From: PVC group bacterium
GTDB lineage: Bacteria > Verrucomicrobiota > Kiritimatiellia > CAIKKV01
Direction of reading: 5' to 3'
Assembly (NCBI GenBank): GCA_945898015.1
Contig: CAMDGM010000002.1
Coordinates: forward strand, 1-64,000
Length of the DNA stretch: 64,000 nt
The position numbers and the translations under genes are program-made. Below, piece by piece: positions 1 to 7,966 of the stretch. Within the stretch, counting starts at the first letter, position 1. Each line of letters begins with the position of its first letter. The notes beneath the pieces are model-generated. The model saw only the letters and a program-made list of their open reading frames with translations, was not told the origin of the DNA and did no database searches.

Positions 1-276
1 ATATAACTGGGGCTTCTAACGGGAACCAAAATCGCGCGCCGCCCGAGGCTCATCGACAGATGGCCGGGCGCGCGAGGAGAACAGGGTTGCGGCGTTTCGA
101 TCAGGCGAAAATGGACGCGACGATTTCGAGGCGCAGCCGCCTGACGGCGGGGTGAGCAGGGCTCGTGCCCGCGAACCCCCAGCGGGAAGGCGGATCCGCC
201 CGAAAGCGGCTGGCCATTTGCGCCCGAAACGACGCGACCCGCTCAACCTTTCCGCCAGTCAGCCACAAGGCGTGCC
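1..276 (-). repeat. Dispersed hairpin-type repeat, copy A
   Basis: This stretch holds no credible gene. Read on the minus strand it matches 11120-11360 over most of its length: both share a gcgtcgtttcgggcgc start, a gtcaggcggctgcgcctcg middle and a cgcctgatcgaaacgcc end. Its outer flanks (minus-strand ggcacgccttgtggct on one side, ggttcccgttagaagcccc on the other) recur around 13739-13803. The core can fold as an imperfect long hairpin because gggcgcaaatgg near one end is almost complementary to ccattttcgcc near the other. It is probably a non-coding mobile or repetitive element. Bases 277-437 carry nothing else I can support. Confidence 0.7.
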
Positions 277-437
277 ATTAAGGCCCCGTCTTTAAAGGGG
301 TATCAGAATTCTGTCTTACACCCCGAGCCAGTAGGCGTTGCGTCATCGCATCATCGCGCTTGAGTTTGAGCTGTTTTTCAGGCACCTTCTTTTTCGAGGC
401 ATGATGGATCCGGACCGCCAACCTTCGTGGAGAAGCC

Positions 438-1196
438 ATGAGCGAGATTCAGTCGGGGGCTCCCCGGCATTATCGGCTGTTGACCTGTAACGTGCTGGCG
501 CGCGAGTGCTACCTCTGCGCGGCGCGTTCGAAAAACATCATTGACGTCCGGCTGCTGGACCAGGGGCTGCACGACCTGGGCGCCGGGAAAATGTCCGCCC
601 GCCTCCAGGAGGCGCTGGACCAGGTCGATCCGGCCCGCGACGAGGCGGTTCTCCTGGGTTATGGCTTGTGCAACAACGGCGTGGTGGGGCTTCATGCCGC
701 CGTGCCGTTGGTCGTTCCCCGCGCGCACGACTGCATCACCCTGCTGCTCGGCTCCCGGAAGCGCTATAATGACCTGTTTTCCGGGAATCCCGGCACGATT
801 TATGAGTCCGTGGGCTGGATCGAGGCGATCCAGCACCGGCTTGAGAATCCGCGCCAGTCCCTGCTCCGTTACGACCAGAAAATGTACCAGGAATTTGTGG
901 AGAAGTACGGCGAGGAGAATGCCGAGTATCTGATGGAAGAACTCGGCGGGTTGAGTCACTATTCCAAGCTGACCTACATTGACATGCCGGTGGGGCAGTC
1001 GGCCGAGCATCGTGACACGGCTGCCCGGCTGGCGGCGGAGCACCAGTGGACCTTCGAGTCGCTGCCCGGGAATGTGGCGCTCCTGCAGCGGCTGGTGGAC
1101 GGCGACTGGGATCCGCGCGACTTTCTGGTGCTTCAGCCCGGCGAAACGGTAGAACCGTCCTACGATGACGGAGTCGTGAAAGCCAAGCCCCGATAA
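438..1196 (+). CDS. DUF1638 family protein
   Basis: A 252-residue soluble protein without signal peptide or membrane segment. The central motifs GYGLCNNG (about residues 75-82) and PRAHDCITLLLGS (about 94-106) are hallmarks of the DUF1638 family. That family is found in methanogens, anaerobes and PVC bacteria, often near corrinoid methyltransferase genes, and its biochemical role is not established. Several conserved Cys and His residues (the N-terminal CYLCA, then GLCNN and HDC) suggest a metal or cofactor site; that is inference. The start is chosen for the GGAG eight bases upstream of ATG. The next gene, a sugar isomerase, has its own promoter, so the two need not be functionally linked. 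No corrinoid gene is visible nearby. Confidence 0.85.
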   Translation: MSEIQSGAPRHYRLLTCNVLARECYLCAARSKNIIDVRLLDQGLHDLGAGKMSARLQEALDQVDPARDEAVLLGYGLCNNGVVGLHAAVPLVVPRAHDCITLLLGSRKRYNDLFSGNPGTIYESVGWIEAIQHRLENPRQSLLRYDQKMYQEFVEKYGEENAEYLMEELGGLSHYSKLTYIDMPVGQSAEHRDTAARLAAEHQWTFESLPGNVALLQRLVDGDWDPRDFLVLQPGETVEPSYDDGVVKAKPR

Positions 1197-1228
1197 GCGG
1201 TCGGGACGGGAAGGCTCCGCGAATAGCA

Positions 1229-1257
1229 TTGCGAAACCGGGGCCGATTCGCTATTAG
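1229..1257 (+). promoter_or_regulatory. Predicted promoter for the 1288 isomerase gene
   Basis: TTGCGA at 1229-1234, a 17-base spacer and TATTAG at 1252-1257. Transcription would start near 1264, leaving a short leader with AAGGAG at 1277-1282. The same TTGCGA plus TATTnn combination occurs before the ATPase gene at 30925. A weak inverted repeat (gaatagc at 1221, gctatta at 1250) brackets it. Confidence 0.45.
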
Positions 1258-1287
1258 TGATGCTTTTCAACAACCCAAGGAGCAGTC

Positions 1288-2034
1288 GTGAGCAAGATTC
1301 CGGTTGGCATACAGTTGTATACGGTTCGGCAGGCGCTGAGCCAGGATTTCAAGGGCGTGGTGAAAGAACTCGCCGAAATGGGTTACAAAGGGGTCGAGTT
1401 CGCCGGCATTTATGGCAACATGGAGCCCGCCGAGCTGGCCGCGTTCCTGAAGGAAACCGGGCTGAAGTGCTGCGGCCAGCACGTGGGCGCCAACGATATC
1501 GCCACGGCCGGCAGCAAGCCCTATGCCTATGCCAAGGCCCTGAATTGCCCCTACCTGACCACCAGCGGCGCGGGACAGGTTGACAAGGACTGGCCCGGGG
1601 CCATCGAGCTCTATCGCAAGGCCGGCGCCGTGGCCAAGGCCGGCGGGTGCGTCTTTACGTATCACAATCATGCCCAGGAATTCACCCAGTTCGACGGCGT
1701 GTATGCCGAGGACATGCTGTTCCAGAAGACGGACCCCGTGGAGGTGCAGGCGGAACTGGACACCTTCTGGATCCGCAAGGGCGGCCCCGATCCCGTGGCC
1801 TACATCGCCCAGTATCCCGGCCGGGTTCCCCAGATTCATCTCAAGGATATGCATCCGCTCACCTGCGTGTTCACCGAAGTCGGCAATGGCCTCATGGACT
1901 TGAAGGCCATTTTCAAGGTCGGCGTGGCGGTCGGCGCCAAGTGGGTGATTGTCGAGCAGGATACCTGCCCGGGGCCGGAACTGGAGAGCGCAAGAATCTC
2001 CATCCAAAACCTGAAAAAGGCCAAGCTGGCCTGA
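1288..2034 (+). CDS. Sugar phosphate isomerase/epimerase (TIM barrel)
   Basis: A 248-residue xylose-isomerase-like TIM barrel protein, cytoplasmic. The N-terminal GIQLYTVR and GYKGVEFAG strands are typical of the family. Likely divalent-metal ligands are spread as usual: YHNHAQEF (about 127-134), the Glu/Asp in QAELDTFW, the His in QIHLKDMHP and the Glu in VIVEQDT near the C-terminus. Family members isomerise or epimerise keto-sugars or their phosphates; the substrate cannot be read from sequence. The start is GTG, chosen because AAGGAG lies six bases upstream and the next Met is far into the first helix. Two bases separate it from the methyltransferase gene, so the two are probably co-transcribed. 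Confidence 0.88.
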   Translation: MSKIPVGIQLYTVRQALSQDFKGVVKELAEMGYKGVEFAGIYGNMEPAELAAFLKETGLKCCGQHVGANDIATAGSKPYAYAKALNCPYLTTSGAGQVDKDWPGAIELYRKAGAVAKAGGCVFTYHNHAQEFTQFDGVYAEDMLFQKTDPVEVQAELDTFWIRKGGPDPVAYIAQYPGRVPQIHLKDMHPLTCVFTEVGNGLMDLKAIFKVGVAVGAKWVIVEQDTCPGPELESARISIQNLKKAKLA

Positions 2035-2036
2035 TC

Positions 2037-3227
2037 ATGACTTCCTGGACCGACGACAAGCAGCCCCTTCGCATCACCTGCGGCAAGGGAATTGCCCCTT
2101 TTCTCCGCGCCGAAACGGAGGCCTTGGGCTTCAAGGTGACGGACGAGAGCGGGGGCGGCGTGGAAACCGAGGGCACGCTCGAGGACGCCCTGTCCCTGAA
2201 CCTCCATCTGCGTACCGCCTTGCGTGTGCTGTGGCAGGTCGGACGGTTCGACGTGGACGATCCCAAGCGGCTTTATGCGCAGGTGACCGCGCTGCCGTGG
2301 GAGGACTGGATCGATCCGGGCGGCTATGTCTGCGTGAACAGCTTCACGCAGACGGCCTGCATTCGCGACACCCGGTTTGCGGGGCTGACGATCAAGGATG
2401 CGATCGTGGACCGGCTCCAGAAGGTGCATGGCCGCCGGCCCGATTCGGGGAGCGACACAAACCGCTCGGTGGTTTTCCTGTATTGGCGCGAGCGCGACGC
2501 CCGGGTTTACCTGGACACGTCTGGCGACAGCCTCTCGCGCCGGGGCTACCGGAAAGAGCCCATGAAGGCGCCGCTGCAGGAGACGCTGGCCGCCGCCGTG
2601 GTCAAGGCCACGGGCTGGACGGGGACGGGGGCGTTTGTCAATCCGATGTGCGGAAGCGGTACGCTGGCCATCGAGGCGGCGCTGATGGCGTCGAACCGGG
2701 CGCCGGGCCTGTTGCGGGATAATTTCGGGTTCATGCACATCCTGGGCTTTCCGAAGGAGCGCTGGGCCGCGTTGCGGGCCGGGGCGCAGCAGGCGATCAC
2801 GCCGTGGCCGGCGGAGCCGTTGATCGTGGCCACCGACCTGGATCCCCGCGCGGTGGAAGCGGCGCGGCGGAATGCGGAGAACGCGGGCGTGACCGCCGGC
2901 ATCGCGTTCGGCGAGTGCGATTTTGCGGACTCGCCCATGCCGGCCTGCGGCGGCGTGGTGGTGCTCAACCCGGGGTATGGCGACCGGCTGGGGACCGTGC
3001 CGGAGCTGGAGCCGCTCTATGGGCGGATCGGCGATTTCTTCAAGCAGCGCGGGCAGGGCTACACGGGCTTTGTGTTCACCGGCAACCCGGACCTCGCCAA
3101 GCGCGTCGGCCTGCGGAGCAACCAGAAGATCCCCTTTTTCAACAGCGAGATCGAGTGCCGCCTGCTGGGCTACCGGCTTTATGCGGGCACCATCCGGGCC
3201 AAGTGGAACAAGGGGGAGCCGGGTTGA
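2037..3227 (+). CDS. RlmL-like THUMP-type RNA methyltransferase
   Basis: A 396-residue class I SAM-dependent methyltransferase resembling the N-terminal half of RlmL (23S rRNA m2G) and the YpsC/YcbY group. The first ~165 residues fit the ferredoxin-like plus THUMP RNA-binding region. The SAM motif is NPMCGSGT (about 201-208). The catalytic motif usually read as NPPYG appears as LNPGYGDR (about 309-316), with Gly replacing the second Pro, a modest deviation. It lacks the RlmK-like second methyltransferase of E. coli RlmL, as in many phyla. The ATG lies two bases after the isomerase stop. An in-frame extension back to 1647 would run through the isomerase gene, so I reject that start. The stop overlaps the next start by four bases. 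Confidence 0.85.
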   Translation: MTSWTDDKQPLRITCGKGIAPFLRAETEALGFKVTDESGGGVETEGTLEDALSLNLHLRTALRVLWQVGRFDVDDPKRLYAQVTALPWEDWIDPGGYVCVNSFTQTACIRDTRFAGLTIKDAIVDRLQKVHGRRPDSGSDTNRSVVFLYWRERDARVYLDTSGDSLSRRGYRKEPMKAPLQETLAAAVVKATGWTGTGAFVNPMCGSGTLAIEAALMASNRAPGLLRDNFGFMHILGFPKERWAALRAGAQQAITPWPAEPLIVATDLDPRAVEAARRNAENAGVTAGIAFGECDFADSPMPACGGVVVLNPGYGDRLGTVPELEPLYGRIGDFFKQRGQGYTGFVFTGNPDLAKRVGLRSNQKIPFFNSEIECRLLGYRLYAGTIRAKWNKGEPG

Positions 3228-4213
3228 AAACGCGGAAGCTCGGAAAAAACGGAGCGGAGGCCTCGGTGCTGGCCCTGGGCTCCTGGCAGCTCGCCGATGA
3301 CGCATACTGGGGCCGGGGCGGCGATCCCGAGCGGACCGTGAAGGTCGCCCTGGACGCGGGCATCACCCTGTTCGACACGGCCGAGATGTATGCGGATGGC
3401 GAGTCCGAAAAGGTGCTCGGCAAGGCCCTCGGCCGGGACCGGGATCGCGTCCTGATTGCCACCAAGGTGTTTTCCTCCCACTGCGCGCCGGCGGATCTGC
3501 GCAAAGCCTGCGAAGCCAGCCTGAAGCGGCTCCACACGGACCGCATCGATCTTTTCCAGGTGCATTGGCCGTCGCGGGACGCCGCGTTCTCCGACTCCGC
3601 CGCCGAAATGATCCGGTTGCGCAAAGAGGGAAAAATCCGCGCCCTGGGCGTTTCTAATTTCGGTCCAAAAGACCTGGACGAGTGGATGGAGGTTGGCGAG
3701 GCGGATTCCGATCAGATTGGCTACAACCTGCTGTTTCGCGCGCCGGAATATGAAATATTGCCCGCCTGCGCCCGGCATGGGGTGGGGGTGCTGGTGTACA
3801 TGCCCCTGCTTCAGGGAATCATGACCGGGCGCTGGACCACGGTGGAGGAGATTCCCGTCTCCCGCCGGCGGACCCGCCATTTCGCGTCGACTCGCGAAGG
3901 CACCCGCCATGGCGAGCCGGGGTGTGAAGACCTTTTGTTCGAGACCCTTCGGCGTCTGAAGACGATTTCAGCCCGGATCGGGCACCCGATGGCGGATGTG
4001 GCGCTGGCCTGGCTGCTGGCCCGGCCGGAGGTGACCTCGGTGATCGTCGGCGCCCGCGAGCCGGACCAGGTCTTGCGGAATGTCCGGAGCGTGGGCCTTG
4101 AATTGGATCCGGACACCGTGGCAGAACTGGATGACATCACGAAGCCGGTCAAGGACAAGCTGGGCGGGAACGCCGATCTGTGGGTGGGCGCCAAAGAAAG
4201 CCGGATCCGGTAA
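3224..4213 (+). CDS. Aldo/keto reductase
   Basis: A 329-residue NAD(P)H-dependent oxidoreductase of the AKR superfamily, cytoplasmic. The catalytic tetrad is visible: Asp in LFDTAEMY, Tyr in the same segment, Lys in VLIATKV and His in LFQVHWP. The C-terminal VTSVIVGAREPDQV segment is the usual cofactor-binding end. The best start is TTG at 3224, overlapping the methyltransferase stop as TTGA, with GGGGGAG six bases upstream. No ATG gives a full-length barrel, because the first internal Met falls after the catalytic Asp. It closes the plus-strand cluster that began at 1288 and ends five bases before the convergent nitroreductase gene. Substrate unknown. Confidence 0.9.
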   Translation: MKTRKLGKNGAEASVLALGSWQLADDAYWGRGGDPERTVKVALDAGITLFDTAEMYADGESEKVLGKALGRDRDRVLIATKVFSSHCAPADLRKACEASLKRLHTDRIDLFQVHWPSRDAAFSDSAAEMIRLRKEGKIRALGVSNFGPKDLDEWMEVGEADSDQIGYNLLFRAPEYEILPACARHGVGVLVYMPLLQGIMTGRWTTVEEIPVSRRRTRHFASTREGTRHGEPGCEDLLFETLRRLKTISARIGHPMADVALAWLLARPEVTSVIVGAREPDQVLRNVRSVGLELDPDTVAELDDITKPVKDKLGGNADLWVGAKESRIR

Positions 4214-4217
4214 GGAC

Positions 4218-4865
4218 CTATTTGACGTCGGCGGGATATCCCACGGTCTGGGCAAAAATGATTTTCTTGCCGGCGGGCAACTTCATGGCTTCAGCCAGCG
4301 CTTTTTTATCCAGCAGCCCGCGTACCACAGTGGCCAGGCCTTCCGATGCGCAGAAGAGATAGACGTTCTGGCTGACGAAGCCGGCGTCCGCGAACACGTA
4401 GGCATCCAGTTCGGGACCTGAAATACCTTTCGTTTTCGACATGTCGGCCACGAGCACCAGGTTGAGGGGGGCGGTGGCCGCGAAATCCTGGAGCCCGGTC
4501 AGCTTGCGAAGGTCGCCCTTGACGACGCCCTTCAGGCTGTTGGCCTTGGGGTCGTAGAGGAACGTGCCTTCCTCGAGGACGGCGTAGACCTCGATCTCCT
4601 GCCAATTCATGGTGGAGGGGGCGGTGCGCATGCCGGTGCTGGCGCGGTTGATTCCGTTGGCGGCCCAGAGCAGGTCGGCGAGCTGTTGCGGGGGGAGTTT
4701 CTTGTCGCTGTAGGCGCGCTGGGACTGGCGCTCCTTGAGTGCCTGCATGAGGGGCTTGCCGCCTTCCATGCGGGGGGTGGGCAGGGTGATGTCCTTCAGG
4801 TCCTGGGCGCTGGCCCAGGAGGCCCAGGCGGTCAGCATGACGGCGGCGAATGTGGTGAGTTTCAT
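4218..4865 (-). CDS. Exported SagB-type nitroreductase-like protein
   Basis: A 215-residue flavin-dependent nitroreductase-fold protein of the SagB/ThcOx type. After the signal peptide (about residues 1-20, ending ASA-Q) come ERQSQRAYSDKKLPPQQLADLLWAA, the classic arginine-containing FMN-binding start, and a C-terminal EGLATVVRG segment. Exported SagB-like oxidoreductases occur in many Gram-negative anaerobes with unknown substrates. The start is the ATG with AAGGAG ten bases upstream. A 27-residue extension upstream is rejected because it is translated promoter sequence. A promoter-like 29-mer lies 53 bases before the start. Confidence 0.82.
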   Translation of the reverse strand: MKLTTFAAVMLTAWASWASAQDLKDITLPTPRMEGGKPLMQALKERQSQRAYSDKKLPPQQLADLLWAANGINRASTGMRTAPSTMNWQEIEVYAVLEEGTFLYDPKANSLKGVVKGDLRKLTGLQDFAATAPLNLVLVADMSKTKGISGPELDAYVFADAGFVSQNVYLFCASEGLATVVRGLLDKKALAEAMKLPAGKKIIFAQTVGYPADVK

Positions 4866-4917
4866 GGTTTTTCTTCTCCTTGGTGCGGTTGCGGCGGCCA
4901 ACACGAGTTCACGGGTT

Positions 4918-4946
4918 AAGGTAAAGGGGGCGGCCCCTAAACGCAA
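4918..4946 (-). promoter_or_regulatory. Predicted promoter of the nitroreductase gene
   Basis: On the minus strand TTGCGT (4941-4946), 17 bases, then TACCTT (4918-4923). The same 29-base layout, with 22 or so identical positions, stands before the sulfatase gene at 7821-7849. The conserved ends coincide exactly with the -35 and -10 boxes, which supports promoter function. Confidence 0.5.
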
Positions 4947-5529
4947 TGGAATTTTCGCCGGCGCACCTCCGTGTGCGCCGTGTGATAGTTACCGGTGTTT
5001 GGCTGTGCGGATTGTCTTCCGCGAAAAGCCCGATGGAATATTTTCTGGAGGGCGGAAAGCAGCAAGCCTACCCCCAATCCAGCCGGCTGGATTTGATTGT
5101 AACTTATTGTGCGGCAATATGTTGCGCAGTTTTAAAATGGGTGCCATAGGCCGTTTTTCGCCCTTTTCACGGTTAACGAAAAACACGGCGAAACACGGTA
5201 AGAGAAGATGGCGGGAAAGGGCAGCGCCACCGGTAAGATGAACCACGGATCTCACGGATTTCACGGATAGGAATGTCGGGGAAGCCCCGCGCCCCCGTAA
5301 CAATCCTCGTTCACGTACCCGTTCACGTTTGCCGCCTCGGGTGGAGGGGTATTCCCCGCACCCCCGATTGGAGCCGGCGGCCTGCGCTGAGCCTGTCGAA
5401 GCGTCCTCCGCCGGTAGCGAGAATGCCATACTGGTTACCCGAGAAAACATGGCGAATGATGGAGGGTGGCGGGCCTCCGCCGCCGCATCGAACACGAAAG
5501 GACGCGAATTTAAAACGGCTGAATTGAGG
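4947..5529. other. Intergenic region with decayed short tandem repeats
   Basis: No convincing gene. It contains an 8-bp stem (4959-4966 with 4973-4980), two aaacacgg(c/t) units at 5181-5200 and three cacggat units at 5244-5268. A TGAGCCTGTCGAA string near 5387 is of a kind seen as dispersed repeats in other genomes. The cacggat and aacacg words look like degenerate 9-10-bp tandem repeats rather than regulatory sites. Confidence 0.5.
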
Positions 5530-5820
5530 CTATCTGTTCTTCCAGTAATCCGGATCACGGTGCAGATGCATGACCGCCATGATGACGATTTCATCCGATC
5601 GTTCGCGGAAAAGGACGCCGAAGGGAAACGTCTTGGTTAGACACCGGCGGACATCAAGCTCGACGGCGGGATACAGGCGGGGATTGAGCATGATAAGGTT
5701 GATGGAGTCCTGCACGGAAACGAGGAACCGCCTGCCAAGATCTGACTGCTGCGATTCGTAGTAAGAGGCAGCTTCGATCATTTCGAATTCTGCTTCGGGA
5801 TGGAATCGGACGGCCTTCAT
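5530..5820 (-). CDS. ParE/RelE-superfamily toxin
   Basis: A 96-residue protein with the ParE fold. The N-terminal VRFHPEAEFEMIEAASYYE helix, the central LNPRLYPAVELDVRRCLTKTFPFGVLFRE strands and the C-terminal VMHLHRDPDYWKNR are all typical. ParE proteins poison DNA gyrase, whereas RelE relatives cleave mRNA; the absence of obvious RelE catalytic residues makes ParE-type activity more likely. The start overlaps the stop of the upstream antitoxin gene by four bases (ATGA), so translation is coupled and the antitoxin is made first, as usual for such modules. It sits alone among metabolic genes, consistent with a recently acquired stabilisation module. Confidence 0.9.
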   Translation of the reverse strand: MKAVRFHPEAEFEMIEAASYYESQQSDLGRRFLVSVQDSINLIMLNPRLYPAVELDVRRCLTKTFPFGVLFRERSDEIVIMAVMHLHRDPDYWKNR

Positions 5821-6050
5821 GTCAGCGAGGCGTAGGCTTTGGCAAAGACCTTATTGGCATCACGGAGTTTGACGGCGCCGCGGTCCACGTCGGCGCAACG
5901 CCGGCGAACCTCTTTCTGCCACTTGGCCGACAACCGAGGCGCGACAGAGGCGTCAAGGCTTTCGATCAGTTTCTCGGCCACGAACGCCCGTAGCGCGGGC
6001 GGCAAACCCAATGCTTGCGTGACGACTTTTTCGGCTGTAGGTGTGCTCAT
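5817..6050 (-). CDS. Addiction-module antitoxin component (TIGR02574-like)
   Basis: A 77-residue protein of the putative addiction module component family that accompanies ParE-type toxins. It has a short helical start (AEKVVTQALGLPPALRAFVAEKLIESLDA) and a toxin-wrapping C-terminal tail rich in Arg, Lys and Ala. Antitoxins of this family neutralise the toxin and usually repress their own promoter. I place the start at the ATG at 6050 because a perfect TATAAT box ends six bases upstream and no Shine-Dalgarno sequence is present, which implies a leaderless message. A 46-residue upstream extension would read through that promoter. Confidence 0.88.
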   Translation of the reverse strand: MSTPTAEKVVTQALGLPPALRAFVAEKLIESLDASVAPRLSAKWQKEVRRRCADVDRGAVKLRDANKVFAKAYASLT

Positions 6051-6056
6051 GGGGTA

Positions 6057-6086
6057 ATTATACCTGATAGAGCTTGCTGGCTTCAA
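6057..6086 (-). promoter_or_regulatory. Predicted promoter of the toxin-antitoxin operon
   Basis: Minus strand: TTGAAG (6081-6086), 18 bases, perfect TATAAT (6057-6062). The ATG follows after six bases, so transcription would begin at or next to the start codon. This is the strongest promoter match in the window. Confidence 0.7.
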
Positions 6087-6202
6087 TTGGTTTTCTTGCC
6101 AGCCTTCAGAGCCATCCAACCGCCCGAAACAACGACGGATGCAGAACAAGGTTTGTCGCAGGCCAACCGGGTAACGGAGCAACGCCATGAAAAAGAAAAG
6201 TG

Positions 6203-6219
6203 CCGCCTTAAGAAGGCGG
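6203..6219 (-). terminator. Possible intrinsic terminator downstream of the sulfatase gene
   Basis: A 7-bp perfect stem (ccgcctt / aaggcgg, loop of three) is followed on the minus strand by a T-rich run (acttttcttttt). It lies about 190 bases beyond the sulfatase stop codon. The remaining DNA from 6087 to 6406 shows no gene. Confidence 0.4.
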
Positions 6220-6406
6220 ACGGGGTGTTATTGGCCTGCTGACTCTGGCTATGGTATGAGTGAGATTCAACCCTAAAGACGTCAATTTTTATTTCTTAGG
6301 ACTGACCCCTTGGGCCCACTTCCGACTGGAGCCGGCCTGCCCTCAGGCCGGAATGACCGTCCTTGACGCGGTCAGCGCCCGCGTCTACAGCAAAGGGGCT
6401 TCCAGT

Positions 6407-7813
6407 TCAGGGTTTGACGGAAAGCGGGCCGATGGGGGCGGTCCGCAGGGTGGCGTACTGGGATCCGAAGAGGGAGTCGTCGCCAATGAGCTTCATCTTG
6501 GTCCACATGCGCGTGCACATGGCCAGCAGGACGTCCCGGTGGGCCGGATCGTCCGCCAGGTTGCGGCGCTCGAAGGGGTCCGCCTGCAGGTCGTACAATT
6601 CGTCGATCCCGCCCGGAGAAAAGACATACTTCCAGTGATCGTGCCAGACCATCCGCTGGGTGTAGACAAAGCGCTGCCCATAAAACTCGGCATAGGCGTC
6701 CTGCCAGTCCGTGGCCGTGGCGCGCCCCTCCAGGACGGGGCGGAGGCTCCGGCCTTGCGCGCCCGGCATTTCGCTGCCGAGGCACAGATCGACCAGCGTC
6801 GGGCCGATATCCACATGGCTCGTGAGGGTGGACTCATCCGCCACTCCGGCCGCCATGCCGGGCACCCGCAGGATGAGGGGGATGTTGTAGACCTCCTCAT
6901 ACGACGTGCCGACCCCTTTTGCGGCCAGGCCGTGGGCGCCAAGCATGTCGCCATGATCGCTCGTGAACACGATGATCGTGTTCTCGTACTGGCCGGTCTC
7001 CTTGAGCACGCGGACGATCCGGCCGATTTCGGAGTCGAGGAAGGAGATCACGGCCCAGTAGGAGGCGGTGACGCGGCGCCAGTCGGCATCGCTCAGGCCG
7101 GCCCACACCGAGCGCATCCGGCGGACGACCTCGGGCTTGCCGTCGGGTTCGTCGCGAAGGGTGGGGCTGAGGGGGATGGTGTCCAGATCGTAGCGGTCCA
7201 GGAACGCCTGCGGGGGGATATAGGGATCGTGCGGCTCCGAGCTGGAGACGAAGCAGCAGAACGGGGCGTCGCCCGCGGCGGCGCGGCGGATGAAGTCGAT
7301 GCCGCGCTCGAAGGCGGGGTGGGGCGGCGGGGCGGGGTTTTTGTCGACTCCGGCCAGAAGGTAGTCGTTATAGCCCTCCTTGGGAACCACGACCTTGGGC
7401 GCGGGCGCGGGGGTCCGTTTGGCATTGCCGCACGTGTGGTCGTATTCCTGCCAGCCGAAGTCCTCGAGCTTGAGGCTTTGCTCCACATGCCATTTGCCGA
7501 AGTAGCCGGTCTGGTAGCCGGCGCTGGCGAGGAGGTTGGAGAAGAACGGGGGGCGCTTCGCGGGCAGCGCGATCCACTCCTTGCGCTGCGTGTGGGTGCA
7601 GTCCCAGATACCGTGGGTGGAGGGATAGGTGCCGGTCATGAGCGAGGCCCGGGCGGGCGAGCAGATGGCGTTGGTGGTGTAGGCGCGCTCGAATTTGCGG
7701 CCGTCGGCGGCGAGGGCGTCGAGGTGGGGCGTGAGGCAGCCCGTGCCCCGGGCCAGGGCCCGCGCGGAGGTGTGGTCGGTCATCAGGAACAGGATGTTGG
7801 GCTGGCGTGTCAT
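6407..7813 (-). CDS. Sulfatase (formylglycine-dependent, S1 family)
   Basis: A 468-residue type I sulfatase. The formylglycine signature is ICSPARASLMTGTYPSTHG (about residues 48-66), with Cys as the residue to be converted. The N-terminal NILFLMTDHTSAR and the central FTSDHGDMLGAHG supply metal ligands. The CxPxR form can be matured by an anaerobic sulfatase-maturating enzyme or an FGE; neither gene is in the window. There is no signal peptide at either possible start, so the enzyme looks cytoplasmic, unlike most PVC polysaccharide sulfatases, and would act on imported sulfated oligosaccharides or small sulfate esters. The start is taken as the ATG seven bases after a TACCTT -10 box. The twelve-residue extension upstream is translated promoter. 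Confidence 0.9.
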   Translation of the reverse strand: MTRQPNILFLMTDHTSARALARGTGCLTPHLDALAADGRKFERAYTTNAICSPARASLMTGTYPSTHGIWDCTHTQRKEWIALPAKRPPFFSNLLASAGYQTGYFGKWHVEQSLKLEDFGWQEYDHTCGNAKRTPAPAPKVVVPKEGYNDYLLAGVDKNPAPPPHPAFERGIDFIRRAAAGDAPFCCFVSSSEPHDPYIPPQAFLDRYDLDTIPLSPTLRDEPDGKPEVVRRMRSVWAGLSDADWRRVTASYWAVISFLDSEIGRIVRVLKETGQYENTIIVFTSDHGDMLGAHGLAAKGVGTSYEEVYNIPLILRVPGMAAGVADESTLTSHVDIGPTLVDLCLGSEMPGAQGRSLRPVLEGRATATDWQDAYAEFYGQRFVYTQRMVWHDHWKYVFSPGGIDELYDLQADPFERRNLADDPAHRDVLLAMCTRMWTKMKLIGDDSLFGSQYATLRTAPIGPLSVKP

Positions 7814-7820
7814 GGGTGAA

Positions 7821-7849
7821 AAGGTAAAAGGTTTCGCCCGTAAACGCAA
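7821..7849 (-). promoter_or_regulatory. Predicted promoter of the sulfatase gene (leaderless)
   Basis: Minus strand: TTGCGT (7844-7849), 17 bases, TACCTT (7821-7826), then seven bases to the sulfatase ATG with no Shine-Dalgarno. It is the near-copy of the 4918-4946 element. Confidence 0.5.
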
Positions 7850-7901
7850 CTAATCATCAGGGCCTCCTCCGCTTCCCACCCCAACCCCTCGGCGGAATGG
7901 C

Positions 7902-7930
7902 TTGCGCGGAAAAAAACGTTAGGCTACGAT
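7902..7930 (+). promoter_or_regulatory. Predicted promoter of the alcohol dehydrogenase gene
   Basis: TTGCGC (7902-7907), 17 bases including an A-tract, TACGAT (7925-7930). Transcription would start near 7937, giving a ~30-base leader with GGAG before the ATG at 7967. Confidence 0.42.
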
Positions 7931-7966
7931 GAACCCACTCGGAATCACTTGGCAGCGGAGCGCACC

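Noticed and set aside
4959-4980. Hairpin as a terminator
   Set aside because: The stem is good but no T-run follows on either strand, and it lies upstream, not downstream, of the adjacent minus-strand gene.
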